A stretch of DNA of 64,000 bases from Acinetobacter halotolerans (GTDB lineage: Bacteria; Pseudomonadota; Gammaproteobacteria; Pseudomonadales; Moraxellaceae), in contig NZ_SGIM01000011.1 of NCBI RefSeq assembly GCF_004208515.1, positions 62,001-126,000 of the forward strand, read 5' to 3'. Under the pieces are notes generated by a model that saw only the letters and a list, made by a program, of their open reading frames with translations, was not told where the DNA came from and made no database searches. Position numbers and translations under genes: made by a program. Below are positions 9,155 to 18,163 of the stretch, in pieces (within the stretch, counting starts at the first letter, position 1; every line of letters starts with the position of its first letter).

Positions 9155-10045
9155 CTATTTCATTTTTTGACGTTGATTCCGAATATGTTCAATCAAAAAA
9201 CGTGCGGCAGCGCCTAACTCACTTTCACGACTCCAAACGAGATCAACGTAGTATTCAAATTTTGGACTAAAATCGTATAAATTTAAGATCTTGAGTTTTT
9301 TCTTTAATTCAGGATTTTCATTGAACATTTCTAAAGGCAGAACACCCCAACCTAAATTACGTACAATCATCATACAAGCTGAGTGGTGGTTATCTGTCCG
9401 CCAATAGTCTTTGGAAAAGAGTAGTTCAGGTTTGATGTTTTTATCACGACTCGCGACAACGATTTGACGTGTTTGCACCATTTGTTCAAATGATACTTTT
9501 TCAAGTTGAGCCAAAGGATGATTTTCAGCAATTACAGGAACTAAAGCTTCTCGTTTTAGTTCAACAAACTGTTCACGACTATCTAAATGTTCTCGTTCAA
9601 ACATTAAAGCCAATTGTGCAGACTGGTCGAGCAACATTTGCAGCGCATCTTCTTGCGGAGCAGAAACGATATTAATCGCAAGGCTAGGGAACTGTTGTTC
9701 AAGTAGCGTGATGTAATCTGTCCAGTTGGTATGTAATAGCTCTGATACCACGACAATATTTAAAGTCGATTCTAAACCTGTACTGAGTGCATAGGCATGC
9801 TGTTTCCATTGATTCATTTCAATCAAAAGTTGTTGTGTTTTTTCGTAAAGGACGATTGCTTCTGCTGTTGGCGTTGGCTCGCGTCCAATACGATCAAATA
9901 GGTTGAGATTGAGATCTATCTCCAAGTTCGCAATCGACATACTTACCGCAGAAGGCACTTTACCTAATTTCCGGGCGGCGGCGGAAAATGAACCTGTTTC
10001 AATGACGGTTTGAAACATGAGGAGTTGTTCTTGATTTATATTCAT
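9155..10045 (-). CDS. aceR: LysR-type regulator divergent from the PACE efflux gene (AceR-like)
   Basis: A 296-residue LysR-type regulator. The winged helix-turn-helix occupies residues about 5-65 (MFQTVIETGSFSAAARKLGKVPSAVSMSIANLE) and the periplasmic-binding-like effector domain about 90-290. It is transcribed divergently from the PACE transporter gene 105 bases away. This is the arrangement of aceR-aceI in Acinetobacter, where AceR activates aceI in response to chlorhexidine. The intergenic region contains the dyad TGATTA-N3-TAATCA, a likely binding site. The symbol rests on this synteny and the neighbour's identity, not on a separate sequence comparison. Confidence 0.82.
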   Translation of the reverse strand: MNINQEQLLMFQTVIETGSFSAAARKLGKVPSAVSMSIANLEIDLNLNLFDRIGREPTPTAEAIVLYEKTQQLLIEMNQWKQHAYALSTGLESTLNIVVVSELLHTNWTDYITLLEQQFPSLAINIVSAPQEDALQMLLDQSAQLALMFEREHLDSREQFVELKREALVPVIAENHPLAQLEKVSFEQMVQTRQIVVASRDKNIKPELLFSKDYWRTDNHHSACMMIVRNLGWGVLPLEMFNENPELKKKLKILNLYDFSPKFEYYVDLVWSRESELGAAARFLIEHIRNQRQKMK

Positions 10046-10085
10046 TGATCAAAGATGCTCATCTATCAAAAAAAATGAAAGAACC

Positions 10086-10100
10086 TGATTAGATTAATCA
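10086..10100. promoter_or_regulatory. Candidate AceR operator dyad
   Basis: The inverted repeat TGATTA-GAT-TAATCA is centred about 58 bases upstream of the PACE transporter start and about 48 bases upstream of the regulator start. LysR regulators typically bind AT-rich interrupted dyads in such divergent regions. Confidence 0.5.
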
Positions 10101-10150
10101 ACATTATAAAAATAAAATGAGCCATATCCAAACAATAGAGTGTTTTAAAA

Positions 10151-10582
10151 ATGTTGATTTCCAAAAGAAGACTCATTCATGCGATTGTCTATGAAGTGAT
10201 TTTATTGGTCATCATCGCAATTGCGTTAAGTTTTATTTTTAGCATGCCGTTAGAAGTTACGGGTGTTTTAGGTACGATCATGGCCGTTATTTCCGTATTT
10301 TGGAATATGGTTTTTAACCATTATTTTGAAAAGGTTGAATATAAATATCAGTGGGAAAGAACGATTCCAGTGCGTATTTTGCATGCGATTGGCTTTGAGG
10401 GCGGTTTGATGCTCGCAACAATTCCAATTATTGCCTATATGATGCATATGAGCTTCATTGATGCATTAATCTTAGATTTTGGTTTGACCATGTGTATCTT
10501 GGTTTATACTTTTATCTTCCAGTGGTGTTATGACTCAGTAGAGGGGCGTTTCTTCCCAAATGCGAAGTTAGCCGCGCAATAA
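10151..10582 (+). CDS. aceI: PACE family biocide efflux transporter (AceI-like)
   Basis: A 143-residue inner-membrane protein with four transmembrane helices made of two tandem transmembrane pairs (about 10-32, 36-58, 75-97, 105-125). It contains the family's essential acidic residue Glu15 in helix 1 (HAIVYE) and the conserved FNHYFEKVEYKYQWERT linker. PACE pumps use the proton gradient to export biocides such as chlorhexidine and, natively, short-chain diamines. Length and sequence pattern match AceI of Acinetobacter. The upstream divergent LysR gene is the expected activator. There is no strong ribosome-binding site. A terminator follows. Confidence 0.92.
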   Translation: MLISKRRLIHAIVYEVILLVIIAIALSFIFSMPLEVTGVLGTIMAVISVFWNMVFNHYFEKVEYKYQWERTIPVRILHAIGFEGGLMLATIPIIAYMMHMSFIDALILDFGLTMCILVYTFIFQWCYDSVEGRFFPNAKLAAQ

Positions 10583-10591
10583 CGATTGATA

Positions 10592-10632
10592 AAAAAGCAT
10601 TCTTTAAGCCTAGCGCTTTAAGAATGCTTTCA
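10592..10632 (+). terminator. Terminator after aceI
   Basis: Long near-perfect stem. AAAGCATTCTT (10594-10604) pairs with AAGAATGCTTT (10620-10630), and the inner bases extend the pairing. It follows the aceI stop codon. Confidence 0.75.
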
Positions 10633-10665
10633 TGTAAATAGCCTAAGTAGATGGGGTTGGGATAA

Positions 10666-11046
10666 ATGAGTATAATTAAATTAATTTCCCTTGTTTTATT
10701 GATAATTAGCCCTGCGAGTTATGCAGGTTATAATGTCTATATAACGAAAAAGGAATTTTATTTGAATGAAGGTAAGTGTATTACACCAGTAGAATGGCGA
10801 TCCTATTTGGAAACTGATCCCTTTGTAATTGTTGATCCTCATAATTCAGAACAGGATTTTATAGTTTCTGTAAATGAGCAAGTATTCCCATTATGGTATA
10901 GCTACGACTCTTGTGATCTATTTACAAAAAATCCAAGTCCAGAAGCGATTAATAAAATGATAGAGATTGCGAAAATGCTCAATGCAACTGTTCAAGGCGA
11001 TGAGCTGGAAATTTATATTACACCTGATAATGTGATCAGAAAATAA
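10666..11046 (+). CDS. Small secreted hypothetical protein
   Basis: A 126-residue protein I do not recognise. It has a clear signal peptide (hydrophobic residues 3-15, cleavage likely after SYA at about 20). The mature part of about 105 residues has two cysteines (about 38 and 83) that may form a disulfide, and a C-terminal helix-strand segment (NATVQGDELEIYI). The start is supported by GGGATAA before the ATG. It is probably periplasmic. It sits between aceI and an SDR gene with no sign of operon linkage; the 200 bases downstream hold no feature I can name. Confidence 0.6.
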   Translation: MSIIKLISLVLLIISPASYAGYNVYITKKEFYLNEGKCITPVEWRSYLETDPFVIVDPHNSEQDFIVSVNEQVFPLWYSYDSCDLFTKNPSPEAINKMIEIAKMLNATVQGDELEIYITPDNVIRK

Positions 11047-11249
11047 TGATATAGCCTAAGTAATATCCAAATTTTTTTAAAAAAATCATAAGACTGTAAG
11101 ATCTAATAGCGAAATCAAAATATATATAACGTTAGATCATAAGAATTATCTGTGCTTGATTAAAGTGGCAAACAAAAAAATAACTTTAGGTCAAACTGAG
11201 AAAAGCAAGATAAGTTATATAAGAGTAATGAAAATAATTAGGTAAAAGA

Positions 11250-12062
11250 ATGAAGGGTTTAAAAGGGAAAACGATTGTAATCACTGGTGCATCGGGTGGG
11301 ATTGGTGAACAGGCTGCCATTCAGCTTGCGTTGTTAGGTGCTAAAATGTGTCTGATCGCCCGCCGTGAAGATGAGTTAAAACGAGTTCAGCAGATTATTC
11401 AAAAACGTGGTGGTCAAGCATGGATTTATCCTGCTGATATTACAGAGGATAATGCTTCAAAAAATTGTATTGAACAGATATTAAAAGAACATGCGAAAAT
11501 TGATGTGTTGATTAATAATGCTGCTCGTTCTATACGTCGTCCTATTATTCAGGCATTGGATCGTTTGCACGATTTTGAGCGTACCATGCAAATTAACTAC
11601 TTTGCGGCAGTACTTATGACATTAGGCATATTGCCACACTTTCTTTTAAATGGGAGTGGGCATGTCATCAATATTTCAACAATGTCTACTCAAGTTCCTA
11701 TCCCATTGTTTTCAGCCTATTTGGCTAGTAAATCAGCATTAGAGTCATTTTCTCGTTCGATGGAGATGGAACTAGGTGAGAAAGGGATTGATGTGAGTAT
11801 TGTATATTTCCCAATGGTGAGAACACCGATGTCCTCTAAAACAAAAATTTATAAACATATGCGGATGTTAGACACATCTACCGCAGCAGAATGGATCGTT
11901 AAAGCAGTGGAACATAAATCATATCGTATCACCAGTACCAGTGGTGCAATTGCAAATGTTTTACTCAACATTGCTCCAGCTACTGTGATGAATCTAACCC
12001 GACCATTATTCCGCTTGATGGATCAGCAGCTAGAGAAAAAATTAAAAGATAAATCCAGTTAG
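11250..12062 (+). CDS. Short-chain dehydrogenase/reductase
   Basis: A 270-residue classical SDR. The nucleotide-binding TGASGGIG motif lies at about 13-20, NNAAR near 92, the catalytic Ser in NISTMS, and Tyr157-x3-Lys161 in SAYLASKSA. The C-terminus (about 235-270) is hydrophobic then basic, suggesting membrane association as in lipid-active SDRs. The substrate is unknown; the sequence resembles acyl-lipid or wax-ester-type ketoreductases, but this is only an impression. It precedes mfd by 82 bases on the same strand with no terminator seen. Confidence 0.85.
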   Translation: MKGLKGKTIVITGASGGIGEQAAIQLALLGAKMCLIARREDELKRVQQIIQKRGGQAWIYPADITEDNASKNCIEQILKEHAKIDVLINNAARSIRRPIIQALDRLHDFERTMQINYFAAVLMTLGILPHFLLNGSGHVINISTMSTQVPIPLFSAYLASKSALESFSRSMEMELGEKGIDVSIVYFPMVRTPMSSKTKIYKHMRMLDTSTAAEWIVKAVEHKSYRITSTSGAIANVLLNIAPATVMNLTRPLFRLMDQQLEKKLKDKSS

Positions 12063-12144
12063 TCTTCTTTCTAGATTCATATCAACATAAAAAACATCAT
12101 GCTAAAATAAGCCACTTGTCATTATAAATTGCACGATTTTCTCT

Positions 12145-15100
12145 ATGTTTCAGCAAGAAATCTCTCAATTAAACCTACAACAACTCAAAGCAGGCGAAAA
12201 ACGCTGGATTGGTTCACTACTTGGATCGTCGGCAGCACTATTATTTAAAGAAATCGCGACTCAAAGTTCAAATCTATATGTGATTGTAACGAGGAATAAT
12301 CAGCATCTTGCCCAATTAGAAAGTGAACTCGAATTTTATGGCATAAAACCAATCATTTTCCCGGACTGGGAAATTTTACCTTATGACCGATTGTCTCCGC
12401 ATCAAGATATTGTTTCAGAGCGATTGGCGATTTTATCTAACATGCCACAAAAGGGCATTTTACTTGTATCCGCTAGTACATTAGCACAACGAGTCGCGCC
12501 TTATTCATGGGTGGTCGGTGAACACTTTGATATAAAAGTGGGACAAAAACTAGATTTAGAGGTTCAAAAGAAGCAACTGGTACAGGCCGGTTATCGTTTA
12601 GTCGATACCGTTTATGATCATGGTGAGTTTGCTGTTCGAGGCAGCATCATGGATATTTTTGCGTCTGGACAAGAGCAACCGATTCGAATAGATCTCTTTG
12701 ATGATGAAATTGAAAGCCTGAAATTCTTTGATCCCGAAACCCAAAGAACGACTGAATCTTTAAAAAACTTCACAGTTTTACCTGCAAAAGAATTTCCTTT
12801 AAAAGAAGGGCGCTCTACTTTTAGAGATCGTTATGCGGAAAGTTTTCCGACGGCCAATCCGAAGAAAAATCCCATTTACCAAGATGTATTAGAGGGGATT
12901 GCAACACCAGGATTGGAGTTTTACTTACCATTATTTTTTGATAAAAAGATAATGGAAGCACAAAGTATGCTAACGACGTACTTACCAAAGAATTGCATTG
13001 TCATTACAAATAATGAAATTGAAGATGAATTAATCAATTTTTGGAAAGAAGTCGTACGCCGTTACGAAGACCGCCGTCACAATATTGATCAACCTATTCT
13101 TCCACCTGAAGAATTATTCTTGATGCCAAATCATGTGTTGCAGGCATTGAATCAACTTCCACGTATTATTGCTTCTGCTGATGCTTTTGAAAACAAAACG
13201 GGCGTACTTAATTTAGCGGCAGAGCAACCCACTAAACTTGCAGTGGAACCAAAAAAAGAGCAGCCCTTTGAAGCCGTCAAACGCTATGTAGATCAAAGTA
13301 ATCATCCTGTTTTATTGGTGGCTGAAAGTGCGGGTCGTCGTGAAACCTTAAAAGATGCATTACGTTCTGCGTTGGGTGAGATTACGACTGTAGAAAGTTT
13401 TGCTCAATTCCAAAAAGAAAAGTTACGTGTCGCGATTACTAATGCACCTTTAGATCGTGGATTATTGTTAACGGATCAATTGACCGTTATTTCAGAAAAT
13501 CAGTTGTATGAACATCGTGTCGTGCAACGCCGTCGAAAACGTCAACAAGAAGTTTCTGAAGAGTTTTTAGTCCGTAGTTTGACTGAGTTAAATATTGGCG
13601 CACCAGTCGTTCACATTGATCATGGTGTGGGGCGTTATGCAGGATTAATTACACTTGAAATTGATCGACAAGATCATGAGTTCTTACAACTTGATTATGC
13701 TGATAGCGCAAAAATTTATGTACCCGTTACCAATTTACATTTAATCAGTCGTTATAGCGGTGGTGATCCTGATCTTGCGCCTTTACATAAAATTGGTACA
13801 GATACGTGGAGCAAAGCCAAACGCAAAGCTTTAGAGCAAATTCATGATGTAGCTGCTGAGTTGTTACATATTCAGGCCCGTCGTCAAGCTAAACCAGGTT
13901 TTGCATTTGAACTTGATCAAACAGCGTATATGCAATTTTCCAGTGGTTTTGCTTATGAAGAAACGTTGGATCAAGCCAATGCCATTGATGCCACATTGCA
14001 TGATATGCAACTGGCTAAACCGATGGATCGGCTAGTGTGTGGTGATGTTGGTTTTGGTAAAACCGAAGTTGCAATGCGAGCGGCCTTTGTTGCTGTTCAA
14101 AATGGCAAACAAGTTGCTGTATTGGTACCGACCACATTATTGGCGCAACAGCATTTTGAATCATTTAAGGATCGCTTTGCCGATACTGCCGTCAGAATTG
14201 AGGTTTTATCTCGTTTTGGCAGTAACAAAACCCACTTAAAAATCATCGAAGATTTGGCGGATGGTAAAGTCGATATTGTGGTTGGTACACATAAGATTCT
14301 TCAAGAAAATATCCAATTTAATAATTTAGGTTTGATGATTGTGGATGAAGAACATCGCTTTGGTGTTCGAGACAAAGAGCGAATCAAGGCTTTGCGTGCT
14401 GATGTCGATATGCTGACTTTAACGGCAACGCCGATTCCACGTACGCTTAACATGGCCTTTTCGGGCATGCGGGATTTATCAATTATTGCCACGCCTCCTG
14501 CACGCCGTCTAGCGGTCAAAACCTTCGTACAAGAACATACCGATGACTCAATCAAAGAAGCAATCTTACGTGAGTTGTTACGTGGGGGGCAGGTCTATCT
14601 TCTGCACAATGAAGTGGAAAGTATTGAGCGCGCAGCAGAAACCATTCGTACCTTAGTACCTGAGGCTCGTGTCGCAGTCGCGCATGGACAAATGCGAGAA
14701 CGTGAACTTGAACAAATCATGCAGCAGTTTTATCACAAAGAATACAACGTTTTAGTTTGCTCGACGATTATTGAAACAGGGATCGATGTCCCAAATGCCA
14801 ATACGATTATCATCGAACGTGCAGATAAGTTAGGTTTAGCACAATTACACCAGTTGCGAGGACGTGTTGGTCGTTCGCATCATCAAGCTTATGCTTATTT
14901 ACTTGTACCTTCACTGAAACACTTAAAAGGTGATGCAGAAAAGCGTTTGGATGCGATTCAGCGCGCCTCGACTTTGGGTGCTGGTTTTATGCTGGCGACA
15001 GAGGATTTGGAAATTCGTGGCGCGGGTGAACTGCTCGGGGAACAGCAAAGTGGTTCAATGCACGCCATTGGATATAGTTTGTATATGGAAATGCTTGAAA

Positions 15101-15606
15101 AAGCGACCAAAGCAATTCAAAAAGGTAAAACGCCAAACTTTGATGCGCCGTTGTCGTTGACTGCTGAGATTAATCTGCATATGCCAGCACTCATTCCAGA
15201 TGATTATTTGGGTGATGTACATCAGCGATTGCTGTTCTATAAGCGTATTAGTAATACCGATACTCAGGAGAAGTTGGATAATATCCGCATGGAATTGATT
15301 GACCGTTTTGGTATTCCACCACAACCTGTTAAGCAACTCTTTAGCGTTCATCAAATCCGCTTAAGAGCTGAACAACTTGGGATAACTAAAGTTGATGTCA
15401 ATAGCAATGGAGGCTATGTTGAATTTTCACCTGATACGCCAGTACAAGCGGTTAGTATTATTCAATTAATGCAGAAAAATCCGACTTATTATCGGATGGA
15501 AGGTGGTCAGCGCCTGAAAATTATGGTGCAGCTTGCTGAATATGATAAGCGTATTCAATTTATTGTAGATTTATTGAATAAATTATTAAGTGAAATAAAT
15601 GACTAA
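12145..15606 (+). CDS. mfd: Transcription-repair coupling factor Mfd
   Basis: A 1153-residue Mfd (E. coli 1148). It displaces RNA polymerase stalled at DNA lesions and recruits UvrA for nucleotide excision repair. Domains in order: UvrB-like N-terminal module (about 1-340), RNA-polymerase-interaction domain (about 475-555, PVVHIDHGVGRYAGL), RecG-like helicase lobes with Walker A GDVGFGKTEV (about 633-642) and DEEH (734-737), the TRG region around RGRVGRSHHQAYAYL, and the C-terminal UvrA-binding-site-masking domain. Complete, with no frame disruption. Confidence 0.98.
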   Translation: MFQQEISQLNLQQLKAGEKRWIGSLLGSSAALLFKEIATQSSNLYVIVTRNNQHLAQLESELEFYGIKPIIFPDWEILPYDRLSPHQDIVSERLAILSNMPQKGILLVSASTLAQRVAPYSWVVGEHFDIKVGQKLDLEVQKKQLVQAGYRLVDTVYDHGEFAVRGSIMDIFASGQEQPIRIDLFDDEIESLKFFDPETQRTTESLKNFTVLPAKEFPLKEGRSTFRDRYAESFPTANPKKNPIYQDVLEGIATPGLEFYLPLFFDKKIMEAQSMLTTYLPKNCIVITNNEIEDELINFWKEVVRRYEDRRHNIDQPILPPEELFLMPNHVLQALNQLPRIIASADAFENKTGVLNLAAEQPTKLAVEPKKEQPFEAVKRYVDQSNHPVLLVAESAGRRETLKDALRSALGEITTVESFAQFQKEKLRVAITNAPLDRGLLLTDQLTVISENQLYEHRVVQRRRKRQQEVSEEFLVRSLTELNIGAPVVHIDHGVGRYAGLITLEIDRQDHEFLQLDYADSAKIYVPVTNLHLISRYSGGDPDLAPLHKIGTDTWSKAKRKALEQIHDVAAELLHIQARRQAKPGFAFELDQTAYMQFSSGFAYEETLDQANAIDATLHDMQLAKPMDRLVCGDVGFGKTEVAMRAAFVAVQNGKQVAVLVPTTLLAQQHFESFKDRFADTAVRIEVLSRFGSNKTHLKIIEDLADGKVDIVVGTHKILQENIQFNNLGLMIVDEEHRFGVRDKERIKALRADVDMLTLTATPIPRTLNMAFSGMRDLSIIATPPARRLAVKTFVQEHTDDSIKEAILRELLRGGQVYLLHNEVESIERAAETIRTLVPEARVAVAHGQMRERELEQIMQQFYHKEYNVLVCSTIIETGIDVPNANTIIIERADKLGLAQLHQLRGRVGRSHHQAYAYLLVPSLKHLKGDAEKRLDAIQRASTLGAGFMLATEDLEIRGAGELLGEQQSGSMHAIGYSLYMEMLEKATKAIQKGKTPNFDAPLSLTAEINLHMPALIPDDYLGDVHQRLLFYKRISNTDTQEKLDNIRMELIDRFGIPPQPVKQLFSVHQIRLRAEQLGITKVDVNSNGGYVEFSPDTPVQAVSIIQLMQKNPTYYRMEGGQRLKIMVQLAEYDKRIQFIVDLLNKLLSEIND

Positions 15607-15799
15607 CAGAAAACCATGATTTGTTGATTAATTGAGCAAGTTTGGTTTTTTGCAAGCTAACGACTTTTTTTGATCGAACCCTTATCTAATAAATGAGGAA
15701 AATCATTGTTATTTGTAATCAAATAGCATACTTAGAATATTCACATTAGAACTGATGTGGTAGTATTGATCATCATTATTCTGCATCATTTATAAAGAT

Positions 15800-16234
15800 A
15801 TGTTTAGTTTGCATCCCCAACTTGCTCAAGATACATTTTTTGTAGGCGATTTCCCGCTTTCAACATGTCGTTTAATGAATGATATGCAATTTCCTTGGTT
15901 GATCCTTGTGCCGCGAGTGCCAGGTGTAACAGAGTTATATGAACTCAGCCAAGCAGATCAGGAACAGTTTTTACGTGAATCAAGCTGGTTATCAAGCCAA
16001 CTTTCGCGTGTATTCCGTGCGGATAAAATGAATGTTGCTGCTTTAGGAAACGTTGTACCTCAATTGCATTTTCATCATGTCGTGCGTTATCAAAATGATG
16101 TTGCATGGCCTAAACCTGTATGGGGAGCTCCAGCAGTTCCTTACAGTAATGAAGTATTGGCACATATGCGCCAAACATTAATGCTTGCATTGCGTGGTCA
16201 AGGTGATATGCCATTCGATTGGCGCATGGACTGA
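15800..16234 (+). CDS. HIT domain protein (histidine-triad nucleotide hydrolase family)
   Basis: A 144-residue HIT-fold protein of the nucleotidyl hydrolase/transferase superfamily. The active-site loop reads NVVPQLHFHHVVR. The first triad position is Gln88, while the nucleophilic His90 and the following His92 are present, as in the Gln-containing HIT subfamily of proteobacteria. A probable substrate class is dinucleoside polyphosphates or nucleoside phosphoramidates. It is followed 50 bases later by the adenylate cyclase gene on the same strand, so the two may be co-transcribed, which would place a nucleotide hydrolase beside a cAMP-producing enzyme. Confidence 0.85.
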   Translation: MFSLHPQLAQDTFFVGDFPLSTCRLMNDMQFPWLILVPRVPGVTELYELSQADQEQFLRESSWLSSQLSRVFRADKMNVAALGNVVPQLHFHHVVRYQNDVAWPKPVWGAPAVPYSNEVLAHMRQTLMLALRGQGDMPFDWRMD

Positions 16235-16284
16235 TCTAAAAAATAGAAGAAAAATAGTATTCTATAATAAGAAAGGAGGATAGA

Positions 16285-17724
16285 GTGCCGCTAGATAGGT
16301 TGATTGATAAAGAACCTAGACAGTTCGCTTACTTTCATCGTTTGATGGGGTATTCGATTCTGTCACTAATTTTGGTAATTTATACATTTACCTCATCGAG
16401 TGCTAACTATCAACTTTATATCCTCCCTTTATTATTAATTTATTTTTTATTTTGTCCTCGATTGGAAAAATGGCTGCAATATAAATACGATAAAAAAACT
16501 GAAAAAAATGTTTTTTTTGCCAATGAGGCGATCATTGTTTCTATCGTTCTTGCTGCACTTCATTTAAGTTTAGTTCCAACCTTTGTTATTATCTTTGCCT
16601 TATTATATGTTGGATTGAACAATAGGATTTCTTTACCGATTGCTTGTCTAATCGGGCTTATTGGCGTTATTACGTTTTATTTTAGTACTTTTTTTATATT
16701 CGGCGCTGAGCAATATTTTGAGCCGACCAACCCTGAATTAACCGTAGTCAGTTTGTTGGGTTTAATGGTCTTTATCGTGATTGGTAATTATTACCAGCAT
16801 CGTCGTTTGAGTATCTTGGGTCAGCAGCGTCAGCATTATCATAATCAAATGACACGCTATATCGCTTTCGCAAACCAGTTAAGTCGCTACGCACCACTAC
16901 AATTGTGGCAATCGATTATGCGCGGTGAAGCTGAAGCAAAAATTGAATACAAGCGTAAAAAACTCACCATTTTCTTCTCTGATATACAAGGTTTTACTGA
17001 ACTGTCAGAAACGCTTATTCCAGATGATTTGGCTTTTTTACTCAATGACTATTTAAGTCATATGACTGAAATCGCTAAACAATATGAAGCAACTGTAGAT
17101 AAGTTTATGGGAGATGCCATTCTCATTTTCTTTGGTGATCCGAACTCGCAAGGTACAGAACAAGATGCAAAATCTTGTGTGGAAATGGCGATTGCGATGC
17201 GTCAACAAATGAAATTGTTGCGTGAGCGATGGAAGAAAATGGGCTATCCAGCACTTCATATACGCATGGGAATAAGTACAGGGTATTGCCACGTAGGCAA
17301 TTATGGTGCATCACATCGTATGGCGTATACTATCGTCGGACGCGATGTGAATTTGGCATCACGATTACAATCTGCCGCAGAAGTTGACGAGATCCTTATT
17401 GCCGATGACACACATCAACTCATCAAAAGTGAATTTCTTTGTGTGCCTAAAGTTCCGATCTACTTAAAAGGAATTCAAGGACCTGTTAAAACTTGGCAAG
17501 TGATGGAAAAGTTCACAGGCAAAAAATCTGATACACAAAAATGGTTTGATTATGATTATAAGGGTTTCCATTTGGTCTTGAACCTAGAGGAAGTCCAAAA
17601 CTATGAATATCCTGAGTTGGTTGAGATTTTAGAAACCATGATTGAGCGCATTCAGACGCATCAAAAAATTACCAATGCACAGGGTGTTCCGAAACTCACA
17701 CTAGATGATGAAGTTAAGCAATAA
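16285..17724 (+). CDS. Membrane-anchored class III adenylate cyclase
   Basis: A 479-residue protein with six hydrophobic helices in the first 180 residues and a class III cyclase domain at about 225-415. Catalytic features: metal-binding Asp233 (SDIQGF) and Asp277 (KFMGDA), Lys273 at the adenine-specifying position, and the transition-state segment VNLASRL. It converts ATP to cAMP. The start is GTG, fixed by AAGGAGG six bases upstream. By architecture it corresponds to the cAMP-producing cyclase reported as CavA in A. baumannii; I recall that name but cannot confirm orthology, so no symbol is given. The C-terminal 65 residues are an acidic tail of unknown role. Confidence 0.9.
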   Translation: MPLDRLIDKEPRQFAYFHRLMGYSILSLILVIYTFTSSSANYQLYILPLLLIYFLFCPRLEKWLQYKYDKKTEKNVFFANEAIIVSIVLAALHLSLVPTFVIIFALLYVGLNNRISLPIACLIGLIGVITFYFSTFFIFGAEQYFEPTNPELTVVSLLGLMVFIVIGNYYQHRRLSILGQQRQHYHNQMTRYIAFANQLSRYAPLQLWQSIMRGEAEAKIEYKRKKLTIFFSDIQGFTELSETLIPDDLAFLLNDYLSHMTEIAKQYEATVDKFMGDAILIFFGDPNSQGTEQDAKSCVEMAIAMRQQMKLLRERWKKMGYPALHIRMGISTGYCHVGNYGASHRMAYTIVGRDVNLASRLQSAAEVDEILIADDTHQLIKSEFLCVPKVPIYLKGIQGPVKTWQVMEKFTGKKSDTQKWFDYDYKGFHLVLNLEEVQNYEYPELVEILETMIERIQTHQKITNAQGVPKLTLDDEVKQ

Positions 17725-17757
17725 AGCTCAATTCGTCATATTTTTCATTTCAGAAAT

Positions 17758-17790
17758 AAAAAAATCCTCTTTTAAAAGAGGATTTTTTAC
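17758..17790. terminator. Bidirectional terminator between the cyclase gene and fdx
   Basis: A perfect stem of AAAAAATCCTCTTTT followed by its complement (17759-17788) with A- and T-runs on both sides. It serves the convergent cyclase gene and the isc operon. Confidence 0.9.
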
Positions 17791-17807
17791 ATCATTTAGC
17801 GATTAAC

Positions 17808-18146
17808 TTAATGATTTTCCGAAGCATGGTTGATGGTGTATTTAGGAATCTCAATTTCTAAATCTTCATCAACGATGACCACTTGGCATGATAGGCGAGA
17901 ATCTGGTTCAAGACCCCATGCGCGATCAAGTAAATCGGCTTCTACATCATCCATTTCTTCAAGGCTATCAAAACCTTTGCGAACAACGACGTGACAAGTT
18001 GTACAAGCACATGACATGTCGCATGCGTGCTCAATTTTAATACCTTGCTTGAGTAAGCTCTGGCATAAATTGGCATTATGTTCGACTTCAAATTCAGCAC
18101 CTTCAGGACAAATTTGGGCGTGAGGGAGAACTTTAATACGTGGCAT
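17808..18146 (-). CDS. fdx: 2Fe-2S ferredoxin of the ISC system
   Basis: A 112-residue adrenodoxin-type ferredoxin that supplies electrons for Fe-S assembly on IscU. The cluster ligands Cys42, Cys48, Cys51 and Cys87 match E. coli Fdx positions; an extra Cys46 lies in the same loop. The start used here is ATG at 18146, preceded by AGGTGAT. A GTG nine bases further upstream is in frame but lacks a ribosome-binding site. It is the last gene of iscRSUA-hscBA-fdx; no iscX follows. Confidence 0.95.
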   Translation of the reverse strand: MPRIKVLPHAQICPEGAEFEVEHNANLCQSLLKQGIKIEHACDMSCACTTCHVVVRKGFDSLEEMDDVEADLLDRAWGLEPDSRLSCQVVIVDEDLEIEIPKYTINHASENH

Positions 18147-18163
18147 ATTGATCACCTATACCG

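Noticed and set aside
14301-14555. Minus-strand open frame within mfd, and similar long antisense frames within hscA, iscS, ppiD and cpaA
   Set aside because: These are shadows of highly conserved plus- or minus-strand genes and lack domain features of their own.
15607-15799. Possible hairpin after mfd
   Set aside because: Only weak, short complementarities are found, so no terminator can be supported.
18147-18155. GTG start three codons upstream of fdx
   Set aside because: The AGGTGAT ribosome-binding site overlaps it, and the ATG at 18146 gives the canonical ferredoxin N-terminus.
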